Notes under the pieces: generated by a model
Database searches by the model: none
The model's input: only the letters and a program-made list of their open reading frames with translations
Told to the model about the DNA's origin: nothing
Position numbers and translations under genes: made by a program
Assembly (NCBI GenBank): GCA_037200125.1
Contig: JBBCGS010000007.1
Location: 806,001-870,000 of the forward strand
Direction: 5' to 3'
Length of the DNA stretch: 64,000 bases
From: JADGHX01 sp037200125
Lineage (GTDB): Bacteria; Pseudomonadota; Gammaproteobacteria; Steroidobacterales; Steroidobacteraceae
Shown here: piece by piece, positions 15,996 through 23,193 of the stretch
How the letters are laid out: each line of letters begins with the position of its first letter
Numbering within the stretch: the stretch's first letter is position 1

Positions 15996-18041
15996 ATGAA
16001 CACCGCCGCTTCGGCGTGGAAGATGGAACGCGACGCCGACGGCATCGTGTGGCTCACGCTCGACAAGCCCGGCTCGTCCACGAACGTGCTCGGCCGCGCC
16101 ATCATCGAGGAGCTGGGCGGGCTCATCGATCAGATCGCGGCGAACCTGCCCAAAGGCGTGGTGATCCGCTCGGGCAAGCCGAACGGCTTCGTCGCGGGTG
16201 CCGATATCAAGGAGTTCACCGGCTTCAAGAGCGCGACCGACGCGTACGCGCTCATTCGCGGCGGCCAGCTCGTTTTCGAGCGGATCGAGTCGCTGCCCTG
16301 CCCCACGGTGGCCGCGATCCAGGGTTTTGCGCTGGGCGGTGGCCTGGAGCTCGCGCTCGCGTGCCGCTATCGCATTGCTGTGGGTGACGATCGCTTGTCG
16401 CTCGGCTTGCCGGAGGTGCAGCTCGGGATTCATCCGGGTTTTGGCGGCACCGTGCGTACGGTGCGGCTCATCGGCATGTCGGCCGCCATGGACATGATGC
16501 TCACCGGCCGCCCGGTGCGCGTGGACAAGGCGCTGCGTCTCGGCCTCGTCGACAAGCTCGTCACCGCCGCCGACCTCGAGTCCGGCGCGCGCGAGCTGAT
16601 CAACAGGAAGCCGCCGACTCACATGCCGCCGTTCCGCGAGCAGGTGCTGAGCTGGCCGATCGTGCGGTCCTTCGTGAAGAACACGCTCGTCGCGAAGACC
16701 GCGAGCAAGGTGAAGCGCGAGCACTATCCGGCGCCTTACGCAATCATCGATCTGTGGGTTCAGCACGGCGCGCGTGGCGCGGCGGCGTATGAATCCGAAG
16801 CCCGCTCGATCGCGCATCTGTTCACGTCCGAGACGGCCCGCAATCTCATTCGCGTGTTCATGCTTCAGGACCGACTCAAGGCGATGGGTGGCAAGAGCGC
16901 GGTGCCCGTGAATCACGTTCACGTTGTCGGCGCGGGCGTGATGGGTGGCGACATCGCCGCCTGGTGCGCGCTGCGCGGCCTCACCGTCACGCTGCAGGAC
17001 CGTTCGCTCGAGTTCATCGAGCCGGCGATCAAGCGCGCGCACGAGCTGTTCGACAAGCGAGTGAAGGATCCCGGCCAGAAGGCCGATGCCCGCAAGCGCA
17101 TCCAGCCCGACGTTGCCGGCGCCGGCGTGGACGATGCGGACGTCGTCATCGAAGCGATCTTCGAAGACCTCGGCGCGAAGCAGGCGCTCTATGCCTCGCT
17201 CGAGCCGCGCATGAAGCCTACCGCCCTCCTCGCCACCAACACATCGAGCATCACGCTCGAACCGCTTGCGTCGCAGCTTGCGAATCCGGGGAGGCTCGTC
17301 GGCCTGCACTTCTTCAACCCCGTGGCCCAGATGCCGCTCATCGAGATTGTCAGCGGCGCACAGACGGATCCGGCGGTCGCGCAAGCGACGCTTGCGTTCG
17401 TGCGCCGGCTCGACAAGCTGCCAGTTCCTTGTCGCAGCGCGCCCGGATTCATCGTGAACCGTGTGCTGATGCCTTACCTGCAGGAGGCCATGCGCATCGC
17501 TCAGGAAGGCGTGGCGTTACCCGTCATCGACAAGGCCGCCGTGGATTTCGGCATGCCCATGGGCCCCGTGGAGCTTGCCGACGTGGTCGGCCTCAACGTC
17601 GCGCAGGACGTCGGCAAGATCATCGCCGCGGAGCTGGGTCGCGAGGCGCCGAACCTTGCGCAGCTCGATGCGCTCGTCGCGCAGAAGAAGCTCGGCCGCA
17701 AGACGGGTTCGGGGTTCTATGAATGGAAGGACGGCAAGGCAATCAAGCCGCCCACCGGAGGGGTCGCGCCGCCGCCGGATCTCATCGACCGCCTGATCCT
17801 CGTGCTCGTGAACGAATGCGTCGCTAGCTTGCGTGAAGGCGTCGCCAGCGAGCCGGATTTCGTGGATGCCGCCGTTATTTTCGGCACAGGTTTCGCGCCG
17901 TTCCGGGGTGGTCCACTGGCGTACGCGCGAAGCCGTGGTGTTCCCGAAGTCGTGGCTCGCCTGAACGAGCTCGCAGAGAGATACGGTTCTCGTTTTCGGC
18001 CTGATGCGGGCTGGGGGACGGTCATGTCCGGAAAAACGTGA
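15996..18041 (+). CDS. fadJ: fatty-acid oxidation complex alpha subunit (enoyl-CoA hydratase / 3-hydroxyacyl-CoA dehydrogenase), FadJ-like
   Basis: A 681-residue bifunctional enzyme. Residues about 1-200 form an enoyl-CoA hydratase domain with the oxyanion-hole segment VAGADIKEF, and GGGLELALAC and GLPEVQLGIHPGFGGT providing the two catalytic Glu residues. Residues from about 305 carry the NAD-binding domain (VVGAGVMGGDIAAW), the catalytic His in HFFNPVAQMPLIEIV and the two C-terminal dehydrogenase domains. It hydrates trans-2-enoyl-CoA and oxidises the product in beta-oxidation. No thiolase (fadA/fadI) gene is next to it, so the beta subunit must come from elsewhere. It directly follows the EEP gene. 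The similarity is nearer to FadJ/peroxisomal-type fusions than to FadB, as judged by length. Confidence 0.92.
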   Translation: MNTAASAWKMERDADGIVWLTLDKPGSSTNVLGRAIIEELGGLIDQIAANLPKGVVIRSGKPNGFVAGADIKEFTGFKSATDAYALIRGGQLVFERIESLPCPTVAAIQGFALGGGLELALACRYRIAVGDDRLSLGLPEVQLGIHPGFGGTVRTVRLIGMSAAMDMMLTGRPVRVDKALRLGLVDKLVTAADLESGARELINRKPPTHMPPFREQVLSWPIVRSFVKNTLVAKTASKVKREHYPAPYAIIDLWVQHGARGAAAYESEARSIAHLFTSETARNLIRVFMLQDRLKAMGGKSAVPVNHVHVVGAGVMGGDIAAWCALRGLTVTLQDRSLEFIEPAIKRAHELFDKRVKDPGQKADARKRIQPDVAGAGVDDADVVIEAIFEDLGAKQALYASLEPRMKPTALLATNTSSITLEPLASQLANPGRLVGLHFFNPVAQMPLIEIVSGAQTDPAVAQATLAFVRRLDKLPVPCRSAPGFIVNRVLMPYLQEAMRIAQEGVALPVIDKAAVDFGMPMGPVELADVVGLNVAQDVGKIIAAELGREAPNLAQLDALVAQKKLGRKTGSGFYEWKDGKAIKPPTGGVAPPPDLIDRLILVLVNECVASLREGVASEPDFVDAAVIFGTGFAPFRGGPLAYARSRGVPEVVARLNELAERYGSRFRPDAGWGTVMSGKT

Positions 18042-18126
18042 ACCCGTACCGGAGCCCGTAACCTCCTGTGCTACCATCGATTGCGATCCCATAGATACGT
18101 CGAATTCTGCGCGGGTTCCAAACAAG

Positions 18127-19197
18127 ATGGCCGAAGAACGCGAAGCCAGCGTTCAGCTCCTGAAGATGTTCGCTCCCCTCGATGGCCTGAAGCGCGACAA
18201 CGTCGCGGCGCTCGCCAAGAAGGTCAGCGTGCGCACGATGCCGGCCGGCCGTGTGCTCTTCAAGGAAGGCGACACGGATAAACGGACCGTCTGGGTCGTC
18301 GCTGGAATGGTGGAGCTGCAGGAAGGCTCGCGCACGGTCGCGATGATTCGTGGCGGCACGCCCGACGCTCGTAACCCGCTCTCACCGCAGATTCCCCGCA
18401 AGCTGACGGCGCGCACGCTCGACGAAGTGAGCTACCTCGCGATCGACAGCGACCTGCTCGACGTCATGATCACCTGGGACCAGACCGGCACCTACGAGGT
18501 GGCGGAGCTGCAAACCCAGCTCGAAGGCGCCGGCACCGACGACTGGATGACGACGCTGCTGCAGACGAAGGCGTTTCACCGCATTCCGCCGGCGAACATC
18601 CAGGCGATCTTCCTTCGCATGCAGCGCGTGCCTTACAAGGCGGGCGAGACCGTCATCAAGCAGGGCGACGAAGGGGATTTCTTTTACGCCATCGTCAACG
18701 GCAAATGCATCGTCACGCGTGAGACGCCGCTCAACAAGGAAGGCATCAAGCTCGCGGAGCTGACCGTGGGCGACACGTTCGGCGAAGAAGCTCTCATTGC
18801 TGAAGCCAAGCGCAACGCGACTGTTGCGATGATGACGGACGGCGTGTTGATGCGGCTCAACAAGCAGGATTTTCGGGAGCTCATGAATGAGCCCCTGCTT
18901 CAGTGGGTGAGCTTCGAAGAGGCGAGCGAGATTGTCGCCAAGGGCGGCAAGTGGCTCGATGTGCGGCTTCCCAGCGAGCACCAGAACCTTTCCATCGAAG
19001 ATTCGCTGAACGTTCCGCTGTATTTCATTCGCCTGAAGATCTCGACGCTGGACAAGAGCATTCCGTACGTCGTGTATTGCGACACCGGGCGGCGCAGCTC
19101 CGCGGCGGCCTTCATCCTTGTCGAGCGCGGGTTTGATGCGTATGTGCTGACTGGCGGGCTTACCAGCGGCAACGTTGCGTTACGGCGATCGGCTTGA
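18127..19197 (+). CDS. protein with two cyclic-nucleotide-binding domains and a C-terminal rhodanese domain
   Basis: The frame opens at 18004, but the ATG at 18127 gives a clean 356-residue protein beginning just before the first domain. Residues about 12-130 form a first cNMP-binding beta-barrel in which the phosphate-binding cassette is not evident. Residues about 145-260 form a second with an apparently intact cassette (DTFGEEALIAEAKRNATV). Residues about 265-350 form a rhodanese domain ending in the active-site loop VVYCDTGRRSS with the candidate catalytic Cys. There is no DNA-binding helix-turn-helix, so this is not a Crp-type transcription factor. A cNMP-controlled sulfurtransferase or a signalling scaffold is inferred. 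The gene ends one base before a long hairpin that separates it from pilZ. Confidence 0.88.
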   Translation: MAEEREASVQLLKMFAPLDGLKRDNVAALAKKVSVRTMPAGRVLFKEGDTDKRTVWVVAGMVELQEGSRTVAMIRGGTPDARNPLSPQIPRKLTARTLDEVSYLAIDSDLLDVMITWDQTGTYEVAELQTQLEGAGTDDWMTTLLQTKAFHRIPPANIQAIFLRMQRVPYKAGETVIKQGDEGDFFYAIVNGKCIVTRETPLNKEGIKLAELTVGDTFGEEALIAEAKRNATVAMMTDGVLMRLNKQDFRELMNEPLLQWVSFEEASEIVAKGGKWLDVRLPSEHQNLSIEDSLNVPLYFIRLKISTLDKSIPYVVYCDTGRRSSAAAFILVERGFDAYVLTGGLTSGNVALRRSA

Positions 19198-19261
19198 GAA
19201 GCCCTCAATCGCCGGGCGGCTAAGAGGATCGCCTCTCAGCCGCCCGGCGATTGAGGGCTTC
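19198..19261. repeat. 24-bp perfect inverted repeat (REP-like palindrome, site A)
   Basis: Two perfect 24-base arms, 19198-19221 and 19238-19261, start gaagccctcaatcgccgg and end in the reverse complement. The 16-base middle itself folds (AGAGG, ATCG, CCTCT), so the whole unit forms one very long hairpin. It fills exactly the space between the stop codons of two convergent genes. It may act as a bidirectional terminator, although no T-tract follows on either strand. The same arm recurs at 20662-20685 and 49741-49764. Confidence 0.95.
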
Positions 19262-19615
19262 TTACATCGTGTGAGTGGCTTTGTCGCCCGAGAGGGCGCC
19301 GGCCAGGTAGTTCTCGATCTTCTTCTGGGTCTGCCCCCGATCCTGTTCGCTGAACTGCACGCCGATGCCGGCGGTGCGTTTGCCCTGCGCGCCCTTGGGC
19401 GTCACCCAGATTACGCGGCCCGCGACCGGCAGCTTCTCGTCCTCACCCATCAGGTTCAGCAGCATGAACACCTCGTCGCCGAGGCGGTAGTTGCTGTTGG
19501 TCGGAATGAACAGGCCGCCGTTCTTCACGAAGGGCATGTAGGCGAGATAAAGCGCGCTCTTGTCCTTGATCGTGAGGGTCAGAAGACCCGGCTTATTGGC
19601 GCCTGCGGCTCGCAA
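19262..19615 (-). CDS. pilZ: PilZ-domain protein of the type IV pilus type
   Basis: A 117-residue protein matching the PilZ protein required for type IV pilus biogenesis: LTLTIKDKSALYLAYMPFVKNGGLFIPT, in which the central A-Y-M-P-F-V-x-x-G-G-L-F-I-P-T is diagnostic, and later GRVIWVTPKGAQG and GIGVQF. Like the classical PilZ it lacks the RxxxR c-di-GMP-binding motif and so is expected to work by protein contact (with PilB/FimX-type partners) rather than by binding the nucleotide. It stands last in the fab-pab-mltG-tmk-holB-pilZ series, 19 bases after holB, a gene order common in Gammaproteobacteria. Its stop codon touches the site A palindrome. Confidence 0.95.
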   Translation of the reverse strand: MRAAGANKPGLLTLTIKDKSALYLAYMPFVKNGGLFIPTNSNYRLGDEVFMLLNLMGEDEKLPVAGRVIWVTPKGAQGKRTAGIGVQFSEQDRGQTQKKIENYLAGALSGDKATHTM

Positions 19616-19634
19616 TGGTCATCCTTCGGGTGTC

Positions 19635-20609
19635 TTAGGGTGTCGTCGGTGCCGTCTTCCGGGCCGCAAGCCGCCTGAATAGCAGCTCGAGCGCCAGAGA
19701 ACGATTTATCGGCACGTCCAGGGAGGACCTGAGGTCCCTCACCGCCTCGACGAGCTCGAACAGGCCCCGAATATTCATTATGGAAAGGCCGCGTGGCAAG
19801 TGCGCAGCGCCGCTAATTCCAACGGAAGCCGCCGGCGCGACCTGACGCTGGATGCGATCCGTGAGCCACGTCTCAAAGCATCGCAGGCGAAGTGCGGTGT
19901 CGGCGCGATGCCAGCGCTCGGCGGTGATGACTGGATCCGCGCTGCCCGCTTCCAGTTCTTCGAGCGTGCGGCGGGTTTCAGCGCCCAAGGCGGGTATCGC
20001 TTTCGGGTCGACCTCCGCAGCCGCGAAGGGAGCGTCTCCGAGCACGTCCAGGACGCCATCCCAGTCCCCTGCCCCTCGCGTCGCCTGCAGCCATTCGAGG
20101 CTCTCAGCGCGTGTGGGTGCGCGCACCTTCAACTTCTGGCAGCGGCTGAGAATGGTAGCCGGCAGCCGCGACGGCTGGCTCGCCACGAGGATGAGCAGCG
20201 TGCGGGCCGGCGGCTCTTCCAGCGTCTTCAGCAACGCGTTCGCGGCAAAACGATTCATCGAATCCGCCGGCGACAGGATCCCGACTTTGTAGCCGCCCTG
20301 GTGACTGGTGAGCGAAAGCTCCTGCGCCAGCTCGCGCACCTGCTCGATACGCAACTGCTTCGAGTCTTCGATCGGAACGATCCGCGCGAGGTCAGGATGC
20401 TGGTTGTTTGCCACACGCACGCACCCGAGGCACTTGCCGCACGGCACGTCGTCTGGCGAGAGGCACATAGCGACGGACGCAGCCCAGTTCGCGAGCCAAT
20501 CACCGCCGCCGCCCGACGTGTCGTGAATCAATAGCGCGTGCGGCAGACGCCCGGCCTTGCGGGCGGCGTTGAGCGATGCGATGGACGGAGCAAGCCACTT
20601 GGGAGTCAT
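19635..20609 (-). CDS. holB: DNA polymerase III delta-prime subunit
   Basis: A 324-residue clamp-loader subunit. The N-terminal AAA+-like domain has a degenerate P-loop (DTSGGGGDW), as usual for delta-prime, and the four-cysteine zinc site in CGKCLGCVRVANNQHPD with its first Cys just upstream (MCLSPDDVPC). EDSKQLRIEQVRELAQEL, NALLKTLEEPP and an SRC sensor-like segment (ATILSRCQKL) are further family marks. It helps load the sliding clamp onto primed DNA. The start ATG overlaps the tmk stop (ATGA), so the two are translationally coupled. The C-terminus is Pro/Thr-rich. The family is clear although its sequence is generally weakly conserved. Confidence 0.93.
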   Translation of the reverse strand: MTPKWLAPSIASLNAARKAGRLPHALLIHDTSGGGGDWLANWAASVAMCLSPDDVPCGKCLGCVRVANNQHPDLARIVPIEDSKQLRIEQVRELAQELSLTSHQGGYKVGILSPADSMNRFAANALLKTLEEPPARTLLILVASQPSRLPATILSRCQKLKVRAPTRAESLEWLQATRGAGDWDGVLDVLGDAPFAAAEVDPKAIPALGAETRRTLEELEAGSADPVITAERWHRADTALRLRCFETWLTDRIQRQVAPAASVGISGAAHLPRGLSIMNIRGLFELVEAVRDLRSSLDVPINRSLALELLFRRLAARKTAPTTP

Positions 20610-21316
20610 TTTTCCAAGCCGCCCGTTTCCAAGCCGCCCGTTTCCAAGCTGCGCGTTTCCAAGCCGCCCGGCGATTGAGGGCTTCCTGAATCCATCGACG
20701 CCAGAACGGTGGCGACCGCTTCCCGAACTTCCTCCACGGTTCCCGCTGCGTTGACGATGCGAATCCGATTCGGCTCGGCGCGCGCCAGTTCGAGGTACGC
20801 CTCGCGCACTCGCTCGAAGAAACGAGCCGGCTCTTCCTCGAAACGATCCGTCGGCGTGGGGCCTGAGCGCTTCTGCACGCGCTCCAGACCGACGCTGACC
20901 GGCAGATCCAGCAGCAGCGTGCGGTCAGGTGTAAGCCCGCGCTGAATCTGCGCGGCAAGCTGCTCGATCCACTCGCGACTCACGCCGCGACCGGCGCCCT
21001 GATAGGCGCGTGTCGCGTCGGTGAAGCGATCGCAAACAACCCAGTCACCGCGAGCGAGCGCCGGACGAATGAGGTTCTCCAGATGCAGGCCGCGAGCCGC
21101 AAACATCAGCAGCGTTTCGGTAGGCGGCGTGATCGGCTCGCCCTGCCGATCCAGCACGAGCTGGCGCACGCGTTCGGCGAGCGGCGTGCCGCCCGGTTCA
21201 CGCGTGAGGGTCACGCGCTTGCCGCGCGCCTCCAGCCATTCGCGAACGAACTTCGCGACGGTGGACTTGCCCGCGCCTTCGATCCCTTCGAGGGTGATGA
21301 ATCGACCGGGGGTCAT
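20606..21316 (-). CDS. tmk: thymidylate kinase with repeat-derived C-terminal extension
   Basis: A 236-residue dTMP kinase that phosphorylates dTMP to dTDP. The P-loop (EGIEGAGKS), EPGGTPLAE, the DRFTDATRAYQGAGRG catalytic segment and the late R-x-x-x-R-Y-like lid region are present. The natural protein would end near ...REAVATVLASMDSG, at about 207-210 residues. Instead the frame runs on for about 26 residues (SPQSPGGLETRSLETGGLETGGLEK is split between a palindrome arm and four tandem 15-bp repeats) before meeting a stop at 20606. The extension is thus entirely repeat-encoded. Despite this, the overlap with holB is kept. The fold should not be disturbed because the addition lies after the last helix. 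Confidence 0.95.
   Translation of the reverse strand: MTPGRFITLEGIEGAGKSTVAKFVREWLEARGKRVTLTREPGGTPLAERVRQLVLDRQGEPITPPTETLLMFAARGLHLENLIRPALARGDWVVCDRFTDATRAYQGAGRGVSREWIEQLAAQIQRGLTPDRTLLLDLPVSVGLERVQKRSGPTPTDRFEEEPARFFERVREAYLELARAEPNRIRIVNAAGTVEEVREAVATVLASMDSGSPQSPGGLETRSLETGGLETGGLEK
20611..20685. repeat. four 15-bp tandem repeats joined to a REP-like arm (site B), within tmk
   Basis: Copies at 20611-20625, 20626-20640, 20641-20655 and 20656-20670 read tttccaagccgcccg on the plus strand; the third differs by two bases. The last copy runs into agccgcccggcgattgaggg (20662-20685), identical over 24 bases to the arm of site A. The start of the arm is thus the template for the 15-mer, which suggests local expansion after the element arrived. 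Since 15 is a multiple of 3 the tmk frame stays open. Confidence 0.95.
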
Positions 21317-21323
21317 TCGGGGG

Positions 21324-22367
21324 TCATTTGCTCTGCGTACGTGGGGACTGCGACTGCTGGCGCAGCCGGACGAGGAACTGCCGAACCGCCTCGTTGTGCT
21401 CTTCGAGCGTCTTCGAGAAGTGATGCGCGCCAGTGCCGTCGCCGACCGCGACGAAGAAGATATCGCCTGTTTCGTCCGGACGCACTACCGCCATGATCGA
21501 CTCGCGTCCGGGCAGCGCGATCGGCGTCGGGGGCAGGCCCCCACGGGTGTACGTGTTGTAGGGCGTGTCCGTTGACAGATCCTTCGTGCGGATGTCGCCG
21601 TCGTATTTCGGGCCGATGCCGTAGATCACCGTCGGGTCGGACTGCAAGCGCATTCCGGTGCGCAGGCGCGTGGTGAAGACACCCGCAATGCGCGGCCGCT
21701 CGCTGGCAAGGCCGGTTTCCTTCTCCACGATGGACGCCAGCGTCAGCGCTTCGTAAGGCGTCGTGACCGGCAGGCCTTCCTTCTTTTGCTCCCAGGCCTG
21801 CGCAAGCGTTCGCGCCATGCTGTCGTACGCGAGCTTGAGGATGTCCGTATCCGTCGTGCGCGCGGCGAATCGGTACGTGTCGGGGAAGAAGCGCCCTTCG
21901 GGAAATTCGTTGGCGTGGCCGATCGCCGTCATGACCTGCGCGTCGGTCTTGCCCTTCAGCGTGTTCGTGACAGCGGGATGCTTCTCGAGCGACTTGCGAA
22001 GCTCCGAGAACGTCGAGCCTTCGACGACGGTGAGCTGCTCCAGAACGACCTGACCCTGTTCGAGCATCTGGAAGATCCGCGCCGGGCTTGCGCCCGCCGG
22101 GAAGTCGTACGTGCCCGCTTTGATCTTCGGATGAAGGTCGTGCGTGCGCAGATAAAGCGCCACGGCGCGTGGATCGTCGAGGATGCCGCGCTCGCCGAGC
22201 AAACGGACGACGCCGCGAACGCTGGCGCCCGCAGGCACTTCCATTCGCACCGGCTGCTGCGTGGGCCCGGATGCGGTGAACTCGTTGGTCGCCCAGCGAT
22301 ACGTCGCGAACGCGACGCCGGCGATCACAATGATGAACGCGAGGATGAGCCCGGCCTGCTTACGCAT
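21324..22367 (-). CDS. mltG: endolytic transglycosylase MltG (YceG-like)
   Basis: An upstream in-frame ATG exists at 22445, but the ATG at 22367 gives the expected short cytoplasmic stretch and one membrane helix (MRKQAGLILAFIIVIAGVAF). The 347-residue protein then has a LysM-like small domain and the YceG domain with FPEGRFFPDTYRF, the catalytic Glu in ASIVEKETG, and YNTYTRGGLPPTPI. MltG cuts nascent peptidoglycan strands and acts on the periplasmic face of the inner membrane. It overlaps pabC by 8 bases and precedes tmk by 7 bases, in the order usual for Gammaproteobacteria. Confidence 0.95.
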   Translation of the reverse strand: MRKQAGLILAFIIVIAGVAFATYRWATNEFTASGPTQQPVRMEVPAGASVRGVVRLLGERGILDDPRAVALYLRTHDLHPKIKAGTYDFPAGASPARIFQMLEQGQVVLEQLTVVEGSTFSELRKSLEKHPAVTNTLKGKTDAQVMTAIGHANEFPEGRFFPDTYRFAARTTDTDILKLAYDSMARTLAQAWEQKKEGLPVTTPYEALTLASIVEKETGLASERPRIAGVFTTRLRTGMRLQSDPTVIYGIGPKYDGDIRTKDLSTDTPYNTYTRGGLPPTPIALPGRESIMAVVRPDETGDIFFVAVGDGTGAHHFSKTLEEHNEAVRQFLVRLRQQSQSPRTQSK

Positions 22368-23193
22368 CAGGAGCGCTTCCCAGAAGAGTTGCGAGGCGCG
22401 TCTGCACCCGCCGCGTGACCGGCCCGATGCCGATTTCACGCCCATCGAGCGTGCTAACAGGCCAGAGGCCGATACGTGCGTTGCAGACGAAGAGTTCGTC
22501 GGCGCCCGCGAGATCCGCCTCGGTCAGAGCGCGTTCTTCGACGCTGACGCCTTCCGCCGCCGCTTCGCGCAGGATCACCCGGCGCATGATGCCGGCGACT
22601 CCACAGCGATCGAGCTCCGGGGTCATTACGCGCCCCTGCCTGACGAGAAACACATTGCTCATCGTCCCGGAAACCAGATTGCCGGAGCTGCTGAACACCA
22701 GGAGCTCCGCCGCATCCTCGACCGGAACTTCCGACCGGGCAAGCACCTGCTCGAGCCGGTTCAGATGCTTCAGGCCGGCAAGCTGTGGGTTCTCGCCATA
22801 CCGAAGCTTCGCCACGGCCGCGCGGACTCCCTCGCGGCCGGCGGCGACATTCTCCGGCGGCAGCGGATATCGAAACATCAGCCGGGTGGCCACTTCAGAG
22901 CCCGACCAGCCGTAGCCCCGCGCGATGGCGTCGCCACGCGTAACGATGACTTTGATCAGCACATCGCCGCCGGCGGCCGCGGCCTCAATCTCCTGGCGTA
23001 ACGGCTCGACATCGCCAAGAGCAATGCGCAGCCGCTCGCAACCCAGCGACAGCCGCTCCAGATGCAACGAAAGGAATCGCGCCCGGCCGTTCACGCAGAC
23101 GATGGTTTCAAAGAGCCCATCACCGTAGTGAAGGCCGCGGTCGTAAGGAGACACGCCTTCAACGAGCCCCTGCCCGTTCAGCGTGACGTTCAT
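22360..23193 (-). CDS. pabC: aminodeoxychorismate lyase
   Basis: A 277-residue fold-type IV PLP enzyme that converts 4-amino-4-deoxychorismate to p-aminobenzoate and pyruvate in folate synthesis. Visible marks are YDRGLHYGDGLFET at the N-terminus, the PLP-binding Lys142 in AGLKHLNRLEQVLAR, and the SGTMSNVF phosphate-binding loop. It lies directly downstream of pabB (no gap between the pabB stop and its ATG) and overlaps mltG by 8 bases, so the pab genes are embedded in the fatty-acid/cell-envelope operon. The branched-chain aminotransferase family shares this fold, but context and sequence favour PabC. Confidence 0.94.
   Translation of the reverse strand: MNVTLNGQGLVEGVSPYDRGLHYGDGLFETIVCVNGRARFLSLHLERLSLGCERLRIALGDVEPLRQEIEAAAAGGDVLIKVIVTRGDAIARGYGWSGSEVATRLMFRYPLPPENVAAGREGVRAAVAKLRYGENPQLAGLKHLNRLEQVLARSEVPVEDAAELLVFSSSGNLVSGTMSNVFLVRQGRVMTPELDRCGVAGIMRRVILREAAAEGVSVEERALTEADLAGADELFVCNARIGLWPVSTLDGREIGIGPVTRRVQTRLATLLGSAPDA

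Noticed and set aside
20611..20670. CRISPR-like array
   Set aside because: Fifteen-base units are directly adjacent without spacers, lie inside tmk, and no cas gene is nearby.
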